DNA of 16,706 nucleotides from the NCBI GenBank assembly GCA_910586445.1, contig CAJUHV010000081.1:1-16706 (forward strand), given 5' to 3'. The notes beneath the pieces were generated by a model. The model was not told the origin of the DNA, did no database searches, and worked only from the letters and a program-made list of their open reading frames with translations. This stretch comes from an uncultured Eubacterium sp. (GTDB lineage Bacteria > Bacillota > Clostridia > Lachnospirales > Lachnospiraceae). Below are positions 7,331 through 15,330 of this stretch, in pieces (position 1 is the first letter of the stretch; each line of letters begins with the position of its first letter). The translations under genes and the position numbers were made by a program.

Positions 7331-8916
7331 GAAGGTATGTCCAAAAGCAGCTGCTGGAGCTGGCAGGTGCAGTGTCTGATGGAGTCAGATCTGCAGAATC
7401 AAGCGGATTAAATGAATGTGATGCGGCAGTACTGATGGATTGTCATGCGGGGATTAATACAATGGATAAGGCATTGTCAGCTGCATTGTCGCATGATAGG
7501 TTTATGGAATATAAGGAGCTCCTTGATTATGTAAAAGAGTTGTTAGAATTATTGTATAAAGAGACACATAAGACTATGGGTGAGGTAGTCTTAGAGCCTG
7601 CATATAATGTAAATGCTGTCTTGGATGCTCTGTATGACAATTTGTCTGTACTGTATAAGGAATTGGAAAATGAATCAGAAGTAAAGCTGGAAATTGTGTT
7701 TATGCCGTATAAGGCATCTATGTGGGACTGCTTTGACAGCATATGGAGAGCTGCATCAAAGGACAAACAGTGCAATGTATCAGTAGTACCGATTCCATAC
7801 TATGACAAAGGTTCAAATGGCGAACTTTGTAATTATTATTATGAGGGGGAGAGTCTGCCGGGTTATGTAAAGATCATACATTATCAGGCATATAGTATGC
7901 AGATCCATAAGCCGGATGCTGTGTATATACACAATCCTTACGATGGGTGTAATTATGTCACCTCTGTTGCACCAGAGTATTATTCTAAAGAGCTGCGCAA
8001 GCATACAGACAGGCTGATTTATGTGCCATACTTCATCGCAGGCTGTTATTTAGATATCCAGAGCGCACTGCCGTATGTAGCTCCTATGGTGATTATAAAC
8101 AGTCATTATATTGTTTATCAGTCACCTGTGCAGCTTGAAATGCTCAAGGAGATGGGGCTGTATCAGAATAATGCGTTGGTTTTGGGAAATCCGAAGCTAG
8201 ATTATTATGCGGATCTGAAAGATCCGGGTATGCCGGATCAGGCATGGGAGAAATGCCAGAGATTAAAAAAAACGGTATTGTTTACAACGACATTGGATCT
8301 GCTTCTTTCACAGTCAACGACAGATGATCCCTTTGCATGGCTGAGGTATACACTGATGTTTATGAACAGTATTCTGCAGTTTGCTGATATTGCGATGATC
8401 TGGCGGCCGCATCCGCTGACCAGACAGACGATTCATTCTATGCGGCCTTATCTGACGGAGGCATATGAATGCCTGGAAAGTGATGTGTTATCACATTCAA
8501 ACTGCGTGTTGGATGAGCAGGCTGACAGCCGGTATGCGATCTACTATTCAGACGCGTTGATTTCAGATGGCGGTTCGATGTCAATGCAGTATATGGCGAC
8601 GGAAAAGCCGGTATTAAATATATACAGCAGCAGATGTTCGGCGTATACAGCATTTGATATGGGCGGGGCATATTTTGCGGACCAGATGGTATATCCGTCT
8701 GATGAATTTTCAAAGCTTTCTACTGAAGAAAAACAGAAGAGCCGTTCAGAGGGAATACATAGATTTTGTGAAATGGTGCTCTGCGGCCAGGACCCAAAAA
8801 AAGAAACAAGGCTTGCCGTAATGCGCAGGTCAGTCGTAAATAGTGATGGGACTGCCGGCGAAAAAATACATCAGTGTATTGCAGCAGGTCTGCTCGGAGC
8901 AGTAAACAGTAATTAG
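7327..8916 (+). CDS. CDP-glycerol glycerophosphotransferase-like GT-B protein
   Basis: This 529-residue protein is likely GT-B fold and resembles CDP-glycerol:glycerophosphotransferases (teichoic-acid TagF/TagB type), which move a glycerophosphate or related phospho-group onto a glycan. Seen near residues 357-365 is the WRPHPLTR motif, corresponding to the family's HP-x-x-R. Near 409-420 is DALISDGGSMSMQ, corresponding to the family's S-D-x-S-S donor-binding segment. The N-terminal 110 residues are helical with no recognised motif. The start is a TTG overlapping the capF stop (TTGA), with GAGG at 7314-7317 upstream; coupling to capF explains the weak codon. The usual membrane-associated N-terminus of teichoic-acid enzymes is not evident. 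The gene interrupts the CapE-CapF-CapG set. The substrate is uncertain, and a glycosyltransferase role is an alternative. Confidence 0.75.
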   Translation: MRRYVQKQLLELAGAVSDGVRSAESSGLNECDAAVLMDCHAGINTMDKALSAALSHDRFMEYKELLDYVKELLELLYKETHKTMGEVVLEPAYNVNAVLDALYDNLSVLYKELENESEVKLEIVFMPYKASMWDCFDSIWRAASKDKQCNVSVVPIPYYDKGSNGELCNYYYEGESLPGYVKIIHYQAYSMQIHKPDAVYIHNPYDGCNYVTSVAPEYYSKELRKHTDRLIYVPYFIAGCYLDIQSALPYVAPMVIINSHYIVYQSPVQLEMLKEMGLYQNNALVLGNPKLDYYADLKDPGMPDQAWEKCQRLKKTVLFTTTLDLLLSQSTTDDPFAWLRYTLMFMNSILQFADIAMIWRPHPLTRQTIHSMRPYLTEAYECLESDVLSHSNCVLDEQADSRYAIYYSDALISDGGSMSMQYMATEKPVLNIYSSRCSAYTAFDMGGAYFADQMVYPSDEFSKLSTEEKQKSRSEGIHRFCEMVLCGQDPKKETRLAVMRRSVVNSDGTAGEKIHQCIAAGLLGAVNSN

Positions 8917-8948
8917 TACACGATCTTTTACAAATTAAGCAGGTAAAT

Positions 8949-10076
8949 ATGGAACGATTAAAGCTAATGACGATTATCGGCACAAGACCGGAGATAATCC
9001 GTCTTTCAGAAACGATAAAAAAGTGTGATAAGTATTTTGATCATAAGCTGGTGCATACCGGGCAGAATTATGATTATGCACTTAACCAGATTTTCTTTGA
9101 CCAGCTTGGACTTAGGGAACCGGATTTTTATTTAGGCTGTGCAGGGAAAAATCTGGGTGAAACAATGGGAAATATTATAGCGGCATCCTATGATGTCATG
9201 CTTGCACAAAAGCCAGATGCGGTTTTAATTCTGGGTGATACAAATTCAGCGCTGTCAGCCATTTCGGCAAAGCGGCTGAAAATACCTATTTTTCATATGG
9301 AAGCAGGAAATCGATGTTGGGATTTTAATGTATCGGAAATGATTAACCGCAAGATTGTGGATCATATATCAGATATTAACCTTCCCTATACAGAGCATGC
9401 AAGGAGATATCTTATTTCAGAGGGAATTGATGGTAAAACAATATTTGTAGTTGGTTCTCCTATGAGAGAAATAATAAAGGCAAATGAAGGGCATATTGCA
9501 TGCAGCCGGATTTTAGGGGAATTAGGTCTGTGCAAGAAGCGTTACATGCTGCTGTCTGCACACCGAGAGGAAAACATAGATATTGAACAGAATTTTATGT
9601 CCCTAATGGAGGCAGTCAATGATTTAGCTGAAACATACAATATGCCCATGATATATTCAGCGCATCCAAGAAGCAGGAATTTTATTGAAAAAAGGGGATT
9701 TGTATTCCATCCGTTAGTACGGCAGATGGAGCCGTTTGGATACTTTGATTACAATATGCTGCAGCAGGAGGCTTACTGCGTCCTTTCAGACAGCGGTACT
9801 TTGTCCGAAGAAAGTGCGATATTAGGTTTTCCGGCAGTTTTGATACGTACATCAACGGAAAGGCCGGAGGTGTTAGACAGCGGCAGCATTGTAATGGGAG
9901 GGATTACCAGACAGTCTGTCAGACAGGCAGTAGAGCTGACGGTATTGATGAATGAGCATAAAGAGCAGGGAAGAGCTGTACAGGATTATAAGGATGAGGA
10001 TGTGTCTTCAAAGGTTGTGAGAATTATTCAGAGCTATACGGATGTGGTAAATAGGTCTGTATGGAGAAAATATTAA
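8949..10076 (+). CDS. capG: UDP-N-acetyl-L-fucosamine-forming 2-epimerase CapG (FnlC, WbjD)
   Basis: CapG carries out the last step of UDP-L-FucNAc synthesis, C2 epimerisation of UDP-2-acetamido-2,6-dideoxy-L-talose. The 375-residue protein belongs to the non-hydrolysing UDP-GlcNAc 2-epimerase (WecB-like) GT-B family. Visible motifs are GTRPEI at 11-16, HTGQNYD at 36-42, LGDTNS at 95-100 (Asp97), EAGNRC at 118-123 (family Glu118), SAHREEN at 203-209 and SDSGTLSEES at 280-289. ERPE at 304-307 is typical of the UDP-binding end. The assignment to L-FucNAc rather than ManNAc rests mainly on the neighbouring capE and capF. Its start lies 32 bases after the preceding stop. Confidence 0.93.
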   Translation: MERLKLMTIIGTRPEIIRLSETIKKCDKYFDHKLVHTGQNYDYALNQIFFDQLGLREPDFYLGCAGKNLGETMGNIIAASYDVMLAQKPDAVLILGDTNSALSAISAKRLKIPIFHMEAGNRCWDFNVSEMINRKIVDHISDINLPYTEHARRYLISEGIDGKTIFVVGSPMREIIKANEGHIACSRILGELGLCKKRYMLLSAHREENIDIEQNFMSLMEAVNDLAETYNMPMIYSAHPRSRNFIEKRGFVFHPLVRQMEPFGYFDYNMLQQEAYCVLSDSGTLSEESAILGFPAVLIRTSTERPEVLDSGSIVMGGITRQSVRQAVELTVLMNEHKEQGRAVQDYKDEDVSSKVVRIIQSYTDVVNRSVWRKY

Positions 10077-10098
10077 GGCATAATGCCTGTTCAGTAGT

Positions 10099-10103
10099 GG
10101 AGG
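10099..10103 (+). promoter_or_regulatory. Shine-Dalgarno site that sets the first FkbM start
   Basis: GGAGG lies five bases before the ATG at 10109. The alternative in-frame ATG at 10061 sits inside the end of capG without such a site. Confidence 0.7.
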
Positions 10104-10108
10104 TAAAA

Positions 10109-11182
10109 ATGGAACAGCAAAACATTAAAGAGCGCATTATTGTATATGGGATCGGGGATTTTTACAAAGATATATGTGATGAAATCCACGAACGATATGA
10201 AGTGGCAGCTTATGTGGACAGGAACATGCAGCCGCGTTATGGTATTGAAATCAGCACGATTGAAGATGCATTGAGCCGTCCATATGACAAAATTCTGCTT
10301 ACAATTATAAACGTGCGTGCATATTATGAAGTGATTCAGATGTTGGTCAGCCGATATCGAGTGCATGCTGAGCGGATTTTACTGGGCAGTATGTTTCAGT
10401 TTGAAAAGAATGAAATTTCTTATAATCTGCAGGTAGGTGAAAAGGGCAATATTATTCTCAGACAGCAGGGGATATCTGTCACAACAAGGAATATAGACGA
10501 GCTTAATAATGTACTTGGAATATATGCATCCAATCATTATGGATATTTTTTAGGCCAAAAGAAAGAAATTGTGCTTGATATCGGTATGAATGTGGGCGGG
10601 GCAGCATTATTTTTTGCAAATATGGACAGCGTAGAAAAAGTATATGCATATGAACCTTTTTTAGAAACATACATACAGGCAGAAGAGAATATCAAACAAA
10701 GCTGTATTGGCAGGGAAAAGATCCAATATTTCCAATATGGCATAAGTAACCGTACAGAACATCGGACAATTGTATATAATGCGCAGATGTCATGCGGCCA
10801 GAGTACGGTACAAGATAAAAACTCCCATGCGAGGGAAAATTATCAAAGCTGGAATTTGATTGCAGAGCGGGATGACAAAGAAGAACAGGTATTGGTAAAA
10901 GATATTCAAGAAGTGCTGACAGAAATATATGCGGAACACAAAAATAAAAATATTGTATTAAAAATGAATTGTGAAGGTGAAGAATACGGGATTTTTCAGC
11001 GGATGGATGAATGCGGCCTGTTTGACAGGGTTGATTTAATTATGGCAGAGTGGCATTATGACGGCAAAGAGCATATGACAGAGCTGTTGGTAAAAAATGG
11101 CTTTATGTATTGGAATATTGTAATGGGACCTGAGACAGGAATGCTGTATGCGGTAAATATGGGACGCAGATGCACTGGCTGA
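10109..11182 (+). CDS. FkbM-family methyltransferase with N-terminal Rossmann-like module
   Basis: This 357-residue protein would use S-adenosylmethionine to O-methylate a sugar hydroxyl. The N-terminal module (about 8-100) opens ERIIVYGIGDFYKDI and looks like the small nucleotide-binding-like domain also seen in neighbouring proteins. The methyltransferase part starts near 150, with the SAM-binding VLDIGMNVGG at 155-164 followed by the acidic strand end YEP near 181-183. The later FkbM signature, usually close to LKMDIEGAE, here reads LKMNCEGEE, so the second Asp is replaced by Asn and the helix start is altered. Activity may differ or be reduced. No membrane segment is seen. The target sugar is unknown. 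Confidence 0.85.
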   Translation: MEQQNIKERIIVYGIGDFYKDICDEIHERYEVAAYVDRNMQPRYGIEISTIEDALSRPYDKILLTIINVRAYYEVIQMLVSRYRVHAERILLGSMFQFEKNEISYNLQVGEKGNIILRQQGISVTTRNIDELNNVLGIYASNHYGYFLGQKKEIVLDIGMNVGGAALFFANMDSVEKVYAYEPFLETYIQAEENIKQSCIGREKIQYFQYGISNRTEHRTIVYNAQMSCGQSTVQDKNSHARENYQSWNLIAERDDKEEQVLVKDIQEVLTEIYAEHKNKNIVLKMNCEGEEYGIFQRMDECGLFDRVDLIMAEWHYDGKEHMTELLVKNGFMYWNIVMGPETGMLYAVNMGRRCTG

Positions 11183-11272
11183 TATTTTATAAGGCTGTTA
11201 TAGAAGTTTTAACACAGTAAGTGAGTATTGCCGCAGCTTTAATAATTGAAGAAATCTTGTGAGGAATGAAAA

Positions 11273-12538
11273 ATGAGAATATTGTGGCTCTGCAATCTGG
11301 TACTGCCGGAATTAAGCAGCCGGTTTGGGTTGAAAATATATCAAGCAGGAGGCTGGCTGACCGGTCTGTGGAACGAACTAAAAAAAGATCATTTTCTGCA
11401 GCTTGGAATATGCATTCCGATATATGACAAATATAGGATGAATGATGGGAATTGTGAAAATTATAATTACTATTCTTTTCATGCGGATATCAAAGAACAT
11501 ACATTGGGCGTGGCAGAAGAGCGTTTTGTAGAAATACTGGAAGACTTTAAGCCGGATGTTATACATATATGGGGAACAGAGTACCTGCATTCTTGGGCAA
11601 TGACGAGTGCATGCAGATATCTGGGCAGACTGGGACAGGTTGTGGTACATATACAGGGATTGGTGTCGGTATGTGCCCTGCATTATGGGTTCGGACTGTC
11701 GGATGAAGTAAAGGCTGTGAAGAAAAACGGACGGTCGATACAAGATGAAATCGAAGATTTCAAAATGCGTGGCAAATACGAGATACGTCTGTTGGAGACA
11801 GTACAGCATGCAGCTGGACGCACGGAATGGGACAGGGCATGTGTGCGGCAGATTAATCCCAAGATCGCATATTATCACTGCGGCGAAATTCTGCGTAAAG
11901 AATTCTACGAAAACGATATTAAGTGGGACGTCGAACAATGTAAGCGTCACAGTATCTTTATCAGTCAGGCAATATATCCGGTAAAAGGGTTTCATTTAGT
12001 ACTCGATACTATGGCACGGCTGAGAGACAAGTATCCAGACCTGCTTATTCATATTGCTGGTACAAATTTATTAGAGAGCGGTTCGGCGTATGCGGACTAT
12101 GTATGCAGGAAAATAGATTTATATAATCTATGGGATCATATTGTATTTACAGGTACTGTTACAGCGGAGGAAATGATTGGCTGCTATAGGCATGCAAATG
12201 TGTTTCTATCAGCATCCACGATCGAAAATTCATCAAATTCTATTTGTGAGGCATTGAGAATAGGAGTGCCTGTAGTATCTAGCTTTGTGGGCGGGGTTAT
12301 GTCTTTGATTGAGCATGAGAAAACTGGTTTTTTGTATCCATTAGACGCTGGATATATGCAGCAGTATTATATAGAAAAAATTTTTGACGATGATGCATGT
12401 GCGATGAATATGTCGAAAAATGCAGCAGCCAGATCAAAAATAATTAATAATAAAAAAGAAATCGTACATACAGTTTCTGAAATATACAGCAGGATTGCCG
12501 AGGACTATGCATCAGTACACTGTGCATACCGGGATTAA
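11273..12538 (+). CDS. Family 4 glycosyltransferase
   Basis: This 421-residue GT-B retaining glycosyltransferase opens MRILWLCNLVLPE. Its donor-binding half has VFLSASTIENSSNSICEAL near 310-328, containing the E-x7-E type motif of GT4, followed by RIGVPVVSS and VGGVMSLIE. A Glu is present at each end of the motif, so the active site looks complete. ISQAIYPVKG near 222-231 corresponds to the usual R-L-x-x-x-K-G element, with Arg missing but the Lys and Gly kept. A good site (GAGGAATG, from about 11261) precedes the ATG, 90 bases after the FkbM gene. It would add one sugar to the glycan on the cytoplasmic side; donor and linkage are not predictable. Confidence 0.88.
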   Translation: MRILWLCNLVLPELSSRFGLKIYQAGGWLTGLWNELKKDHFLQLGICIPIYDKYRMNDGNCENYNYYSFHADIKEHTLGVAEERFVEILEDFKPDVIHIWGTEYLHSWAMTSACRYLGRLGQVVVHIQGLVSVCALHYGFGLSDEVKAVKKNGRSIQDEIEDFKMRGKYEIRLLETVQHAAGRTEWDRACVRQINPKIAYYHCGEILRKEFYENDIKWDVEQCKRHSIFISQAIYPVKGFHLVLDTMARLRDKYPDLLIHIAGTNLLESGSAYADYVCRKIDLYNLWDHIVFTGTVTAEEMIGCYRHANVFLSASTIENSSNSICEALRIGVPVVSSFVGGVMSLIEHEKTGFLYPLDAGYMQQYYIEKIFDDDACAMNMSKNAAARSKIINNKKEIVHTVSEIYSRIAEDYASVHCAYRD

Positions 12539-12575
12539 TGGAGACTGTGTATCAGTGCAAAATAAGTCTGATTTT

Positions 12576-12582
12576 AGGAAGG
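12576..12582 (+). promoter_or_regulatory. Shine-Dalgarno site that sets the second GT2-like start
   Basis: AGGAAGG lies seven bases before the ATG at 12590. A TTG in the same frame at 12584 would be only one base from this site, so it is unlikely to be used. Confidence 0.7.
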
Positions 12583-12589
12583 ATTGGAA

Positions 12590-13831
12590 ATGGTGCAGGA
12601 TATAGGACTGGCATTTTTTACGTATAAAAGACCTTGGCATACAAAATGTGTATTAGAAAGCATAAAAAAGAATGGGTTTAAGAATGTATACATTTTTCAG
12701 GACGGCTTGGCCGGTGAGAAAGGAAGGAAAGAATGGGAGGAAGTATCAGATCTCATAAAAACAGCTGATTTTGCAAACAAAGAGCTGCATATTTCACAGA
12801 AGAATCTGGGTCTGGCAGACTCAGTAATCAGAGGCGTAGAATACGTATTTTCCAAACACGAATATGTAGTGGTACTGGAGGATGATATCATATTGGGAGA
12901 GGGGTTTCTTGACTATATGGCAGCATGCTTTGCGGAGTATAAGGATAACAAAGATATTTCCGCAGCTGCGGGCTGGGGATGGCCTGTCCAAATCCCGGAT
13001 GATTACTCATATGACGTATTCTTTTCCTATAGATTTTCATGCTATGCATGGGGGACATGGAAAGACAGATGGCAGCAGTACACAAGGGATTATACATTAT
13101 TTGCCAAAATATTAAAAGATAAAGAAAAAAAGAAAATTTTGGATAAGGCGGGAAGTGATTTATATGCAACGATGCAGGCACAGGTAATGGGACGGTGTGA
13201 TTCGTGGGCACATTTCTGGTCATTGATGCAGATTGATAAGAAGCAGCTGTGCGTGCTTCCTGTTAAATATCTGGCAAGAAACATAGGCCATGACGGGTGC
13301 AGCGGTACGAACTGTGATCTGCGTACAACACGGTTTGATACAGAATTGTACGACTACAAAGGGGATGAATTGAAATTTCCTGATCATATAGCAGTGAATG
13401 AAGAGATCGCTGATCAAATAAGAATAATCGTAAATCATCCGGCGGCTGAAGTCAGGCTGCAGTCCTATAACAGTATATTGAAAAAATGGCTGATGTGTAT
13501 GCAGAAGGAATGCCCGTTTATCAAGTATTTTGAAATGCATGGAATCGATACCGCTTATATTTATGGTGCGGGAGATATTGCGCAGCTGCTGATCACGCAG
13601 ATACAGAGTGCCGTAAGAATAGAAGGCATTCTTGTGCATGATAAGACAGAAAATGAATTTTGCGGCTATAAGGTATATGAATTTGATGATTGTGTCAGCT
13701 TGAATGAGGAAAATATTATTGTAACACCGGTGCATGATATGGAGTATATTGAATATTCGATAAACAGGCGCTATGGAAAGCAGAATCTGATTAATTTGCA
13801 AGAAATGTTGGATGAGATATGCTCAGGATGA
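12590..13831 (+). CDS. GT2-like glycosyltransferase with C-terminal Rossmann-like module
   Basis: This 413-residue protein has a GT-A fold resembling GT2 and GnT-I-like transferases. It opens IGLAFFTYKRP (5-15), followed by FQDG near 36-39, NLGLADSVIRGV at 72-83, and the metal/donor motif LEDDI at 96-100. CYAWGTWKDRW at 151-161 is typical of the acceptor or UDP-binding loop in these enzymes. The last 100 residues form a separate module opening DTAYIYGAGDIAQLL near 317. This is the same kind of domain that sits at the N-terminus of three other proteins in the cluster, here placed at the C-terminus. It may sense a nucleotide sugar or mediate protein-protein contact. No membrane segment is seen. 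Confidence 0.82.
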   Translation: MVQDIGLAFFTYKRPWHTKCVLESIKKNGFKNVYIFQDGLAGEKGRKEWEEVSDLIKTADFANKELHISQKNLGLADSVIRGVEYVFSKHEYVVVLEDDIILGEGFLDYMAACFAEYKDNKDISAAAGWGWPVQIPDDYSYDVFFSYRFSCYAWGTWKDRWQQYTRDYTLFAKILKDKEKKKILDKAGSDLYATMQAQVMGRCDSWAHFWSLMQIDKKQLCVLPVKYLARNIGHDGCSGTNCDLRTTRFDTELYDYKGDELKFPDHIAVNEEIADQIRIIVNHPAAEVRLQSYNSILKKWLMCMQKECPFIKYFEMHGIDTAYIYGAGDIAQLLITQIQSAVRIEGILVHDKTENEFCGYKVYEFDDCVSLNEENIIVTPVHDMEYIEYSINRRYGKQNLINLQEMLDEICSG

Positions 13832-13942
13832 ACCTATGTGTGATTAATTCGTCTGAGTACATTTTATGAGGCTGATCATTGTATGGGAATAGGAGCAGAT
13901 TATCTTGCAGGGGAAAATGAATGATAGGCAATACATAAATCG

Positions 13943-13948
13943 AAGGGA
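13943..13948 (+). promoter_or_regulatory. Shine-Dalgarno site that sets the second FkbM start
   Basis: AAGGGA lies seven bases before the ATG at 13956. An in-frame ATG at 13917 has AGGGG only about three bases away, and a TTG at 13905 has no site. The start at 13956 is preferred, though 13917 cannot be excluded. Confidence 0.55.
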
Positions 13949-13955
13949 AATATTT

Positions 13956-15116
13956 ATGAGAACGTTAAATGACATAAAGAATAATAATCCTATGCGGGTG
14001 CCAGAAGGAATTGCAGATCTGCAGAGAGAAAAAAATGTTTATATTTTGGGGACAGACTATTTGAAACAGGCGCTGGATTTGTTGGACAGTTACTGCATTA
14101 CATATGACGGGATTGTAAAAAGTCCTGTTGATAATGTAGAAGAGAGCAGCGTAAATTATGACTGCATGGATTATGAACATGTGATCTGTAAAAAGGACCT
14201 TGTTGTTGTGATTGCTTTTTTATGGAGCAGGAATGCGGAATATTTAAGGCAGGTCTGCGAATTTGAAAATGTACGTGCTGTTTATATACTGGAAGGAGCT
14301 GAATATTCGTTTTCCTTAGTGCATCTTCCAGAGCGGCATTTATTTAAACATCCAAAACTGCATTTTGTAGACAGCTATTTCAAAGGCGTATTAAAAAGGC
14401 AGCTGACGTACGATTATTTTGCTGCACATAAAGATGATTTTGAACAGACTTATCAGTGGCTCAGCGATGATTTATCAAGGGAAACAATGGTCTGTTATCT
14501 AGATGGCCACATCAATGTGAAAACTTTTCCGATGGAGCCGGTAAGAGATGCATCTTTGCAGTATTATGCATCTGGAATTGTAAATCTATCAGAACATGAG
14601 GTTTATGTAGACTGTGGCGGATGGGACGGGGACACGGTAAACAGGTTTTTAGAACAGGTAAATTACAAGTATAAAAAGATCTATGTCTTTGAACCGGATA
14701 CACAGATGATTCCCAAATTAAAGAACAATATTGACAGCAGTGTTGATTTTGTGTTGATCGACAAAGGTGCATACAATGTGAATGGAAACATGGCTTTTGA
14801 TAATGATGGCTGCGGAATGATTAAAGATACCGCAGACGGCCAGACGATTAAAGTAACAAAAATCGATGATGAGATCAGTGAAAAGATCAGTTTTTTGAAA
14901 ATGGATATCGAAGGGGCTGAAATACCGGCTTTAGAAGGTGCAAGAAAACTGCTGATAAGAAGCCTGCCGAAAATGGCTGTCTGTGTATACCATAAGAGGG
15001 ATGACCTGATTACAATCCCAAACGTTATTAAATCTTTGAGCAGAGACTACCAGCTATACCTGCGGGCATATCATGATTATGTGCAGGAAGTGGTATTGTA
15101 TGCGATTCCGAGATAA
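13956..15116 (+). CDS. FkbM-family methyltransferase with N-terminal Rossmann-like module
   Basis: This is the second SAM-dependent FkbM methyltransferase of the cluster, 386 residues from the ATG at 13956. The N-terminal half (about 20-150) contains NVYILGTDYLKQALDLL and VVVIAFLW, reading as a Rossmann-like module related to those of its neighbours. The catalytic half has VYVDCGGWDGDTVNRFL near 217-233 as the SAM-binding loop, YVFEPD near 245, and the canonical LKMDIEGAE near 313-321. Unlike the first FkbM gene it keeps all expected signature residues. It would O-methylate a different hydroxyl or sugar. It lies 124 bases after the GT2-like gene; that gap holds no recognised promoter. Confidence 0.87.
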   Translation: MRTLNDIKNNNPMRVPEGIADLQREKNVYILGTDYLKQALDLLDSYCITYDGIVKSPVDNVEESSVNYDCMDYEHVICKKDLVVVIAFLWSRNAEYLRQVCEFENVRAVYILEGAEYSFSLVHLPERHLFKHPKLHFVDSYFKGVLKRQLTYDYFAAHKDDFEQTYQWLSDDLSRETMVCYLDGHINVKTFPMEPVRDASLQYYASGIVNLSEHEVYVDCGGWDGDTVNRFLEQVNYKYKKIYVFEPDTQMIPKLKNNIDSSVDFVLIDKGAYNVNGNMAFDNDGCGMIKDTADGQTIKVTKIDDEISEKISFLKMDIEGAEIPALEGARKLLIRSLPKMAVCVYHKRDDLITIPNVIKSLSRDYQLYLRAYHDYVQEVVLYAIPR

Positions 15117-15330
15117 ATGGTAGATTTATAGAAACATAAAGTGTAAAATAAATGGTCAAAAAAATAAGTGAATAAAGACAAAGCAATAAAAGTAAATGAA
15201 TGAAAAACATATAAACTGAAACAGAACATAAAAAACATCTAAAACAAGAATAAGCAAATCAAAATAAATGGATCGAAAACGAATGATACAAAAACAAACA
15301 AACAGAAAAATAAATGGCAGGAAAGAATAT
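15117..15330 (+). other. A-rich, T-poor low-complexity leader before and into licD
   Basis: From the end of the second FkbM gene through the first 20 codons of licD, the plus strand is dominated by A with few T and C. The 11-base word AAAATAAATGG occurs three times exactly, starting at 15145, 15261 and 15307; the middle copy holds the annotated licD ATG. No ribosome-binding site of normal strength is seen. The stretch could be an unstructured translation enhancer or replication-slippage-prone DNA at a recombination joint between the AT-rich cassette and GC-richer licD. Confidence 0.55.

Noticed and set aside
10061..10108. ATG start inside the end of capG for the first FkbM gene
   Set aside because: The ATG at 10109 has a strong GGAGG site and begins directly before the first recognisable domain.
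13832..13955. An internal promoter before the second FkbM gene
   Set aside because: No convincing -35/-10 pair with normal spacing was found.
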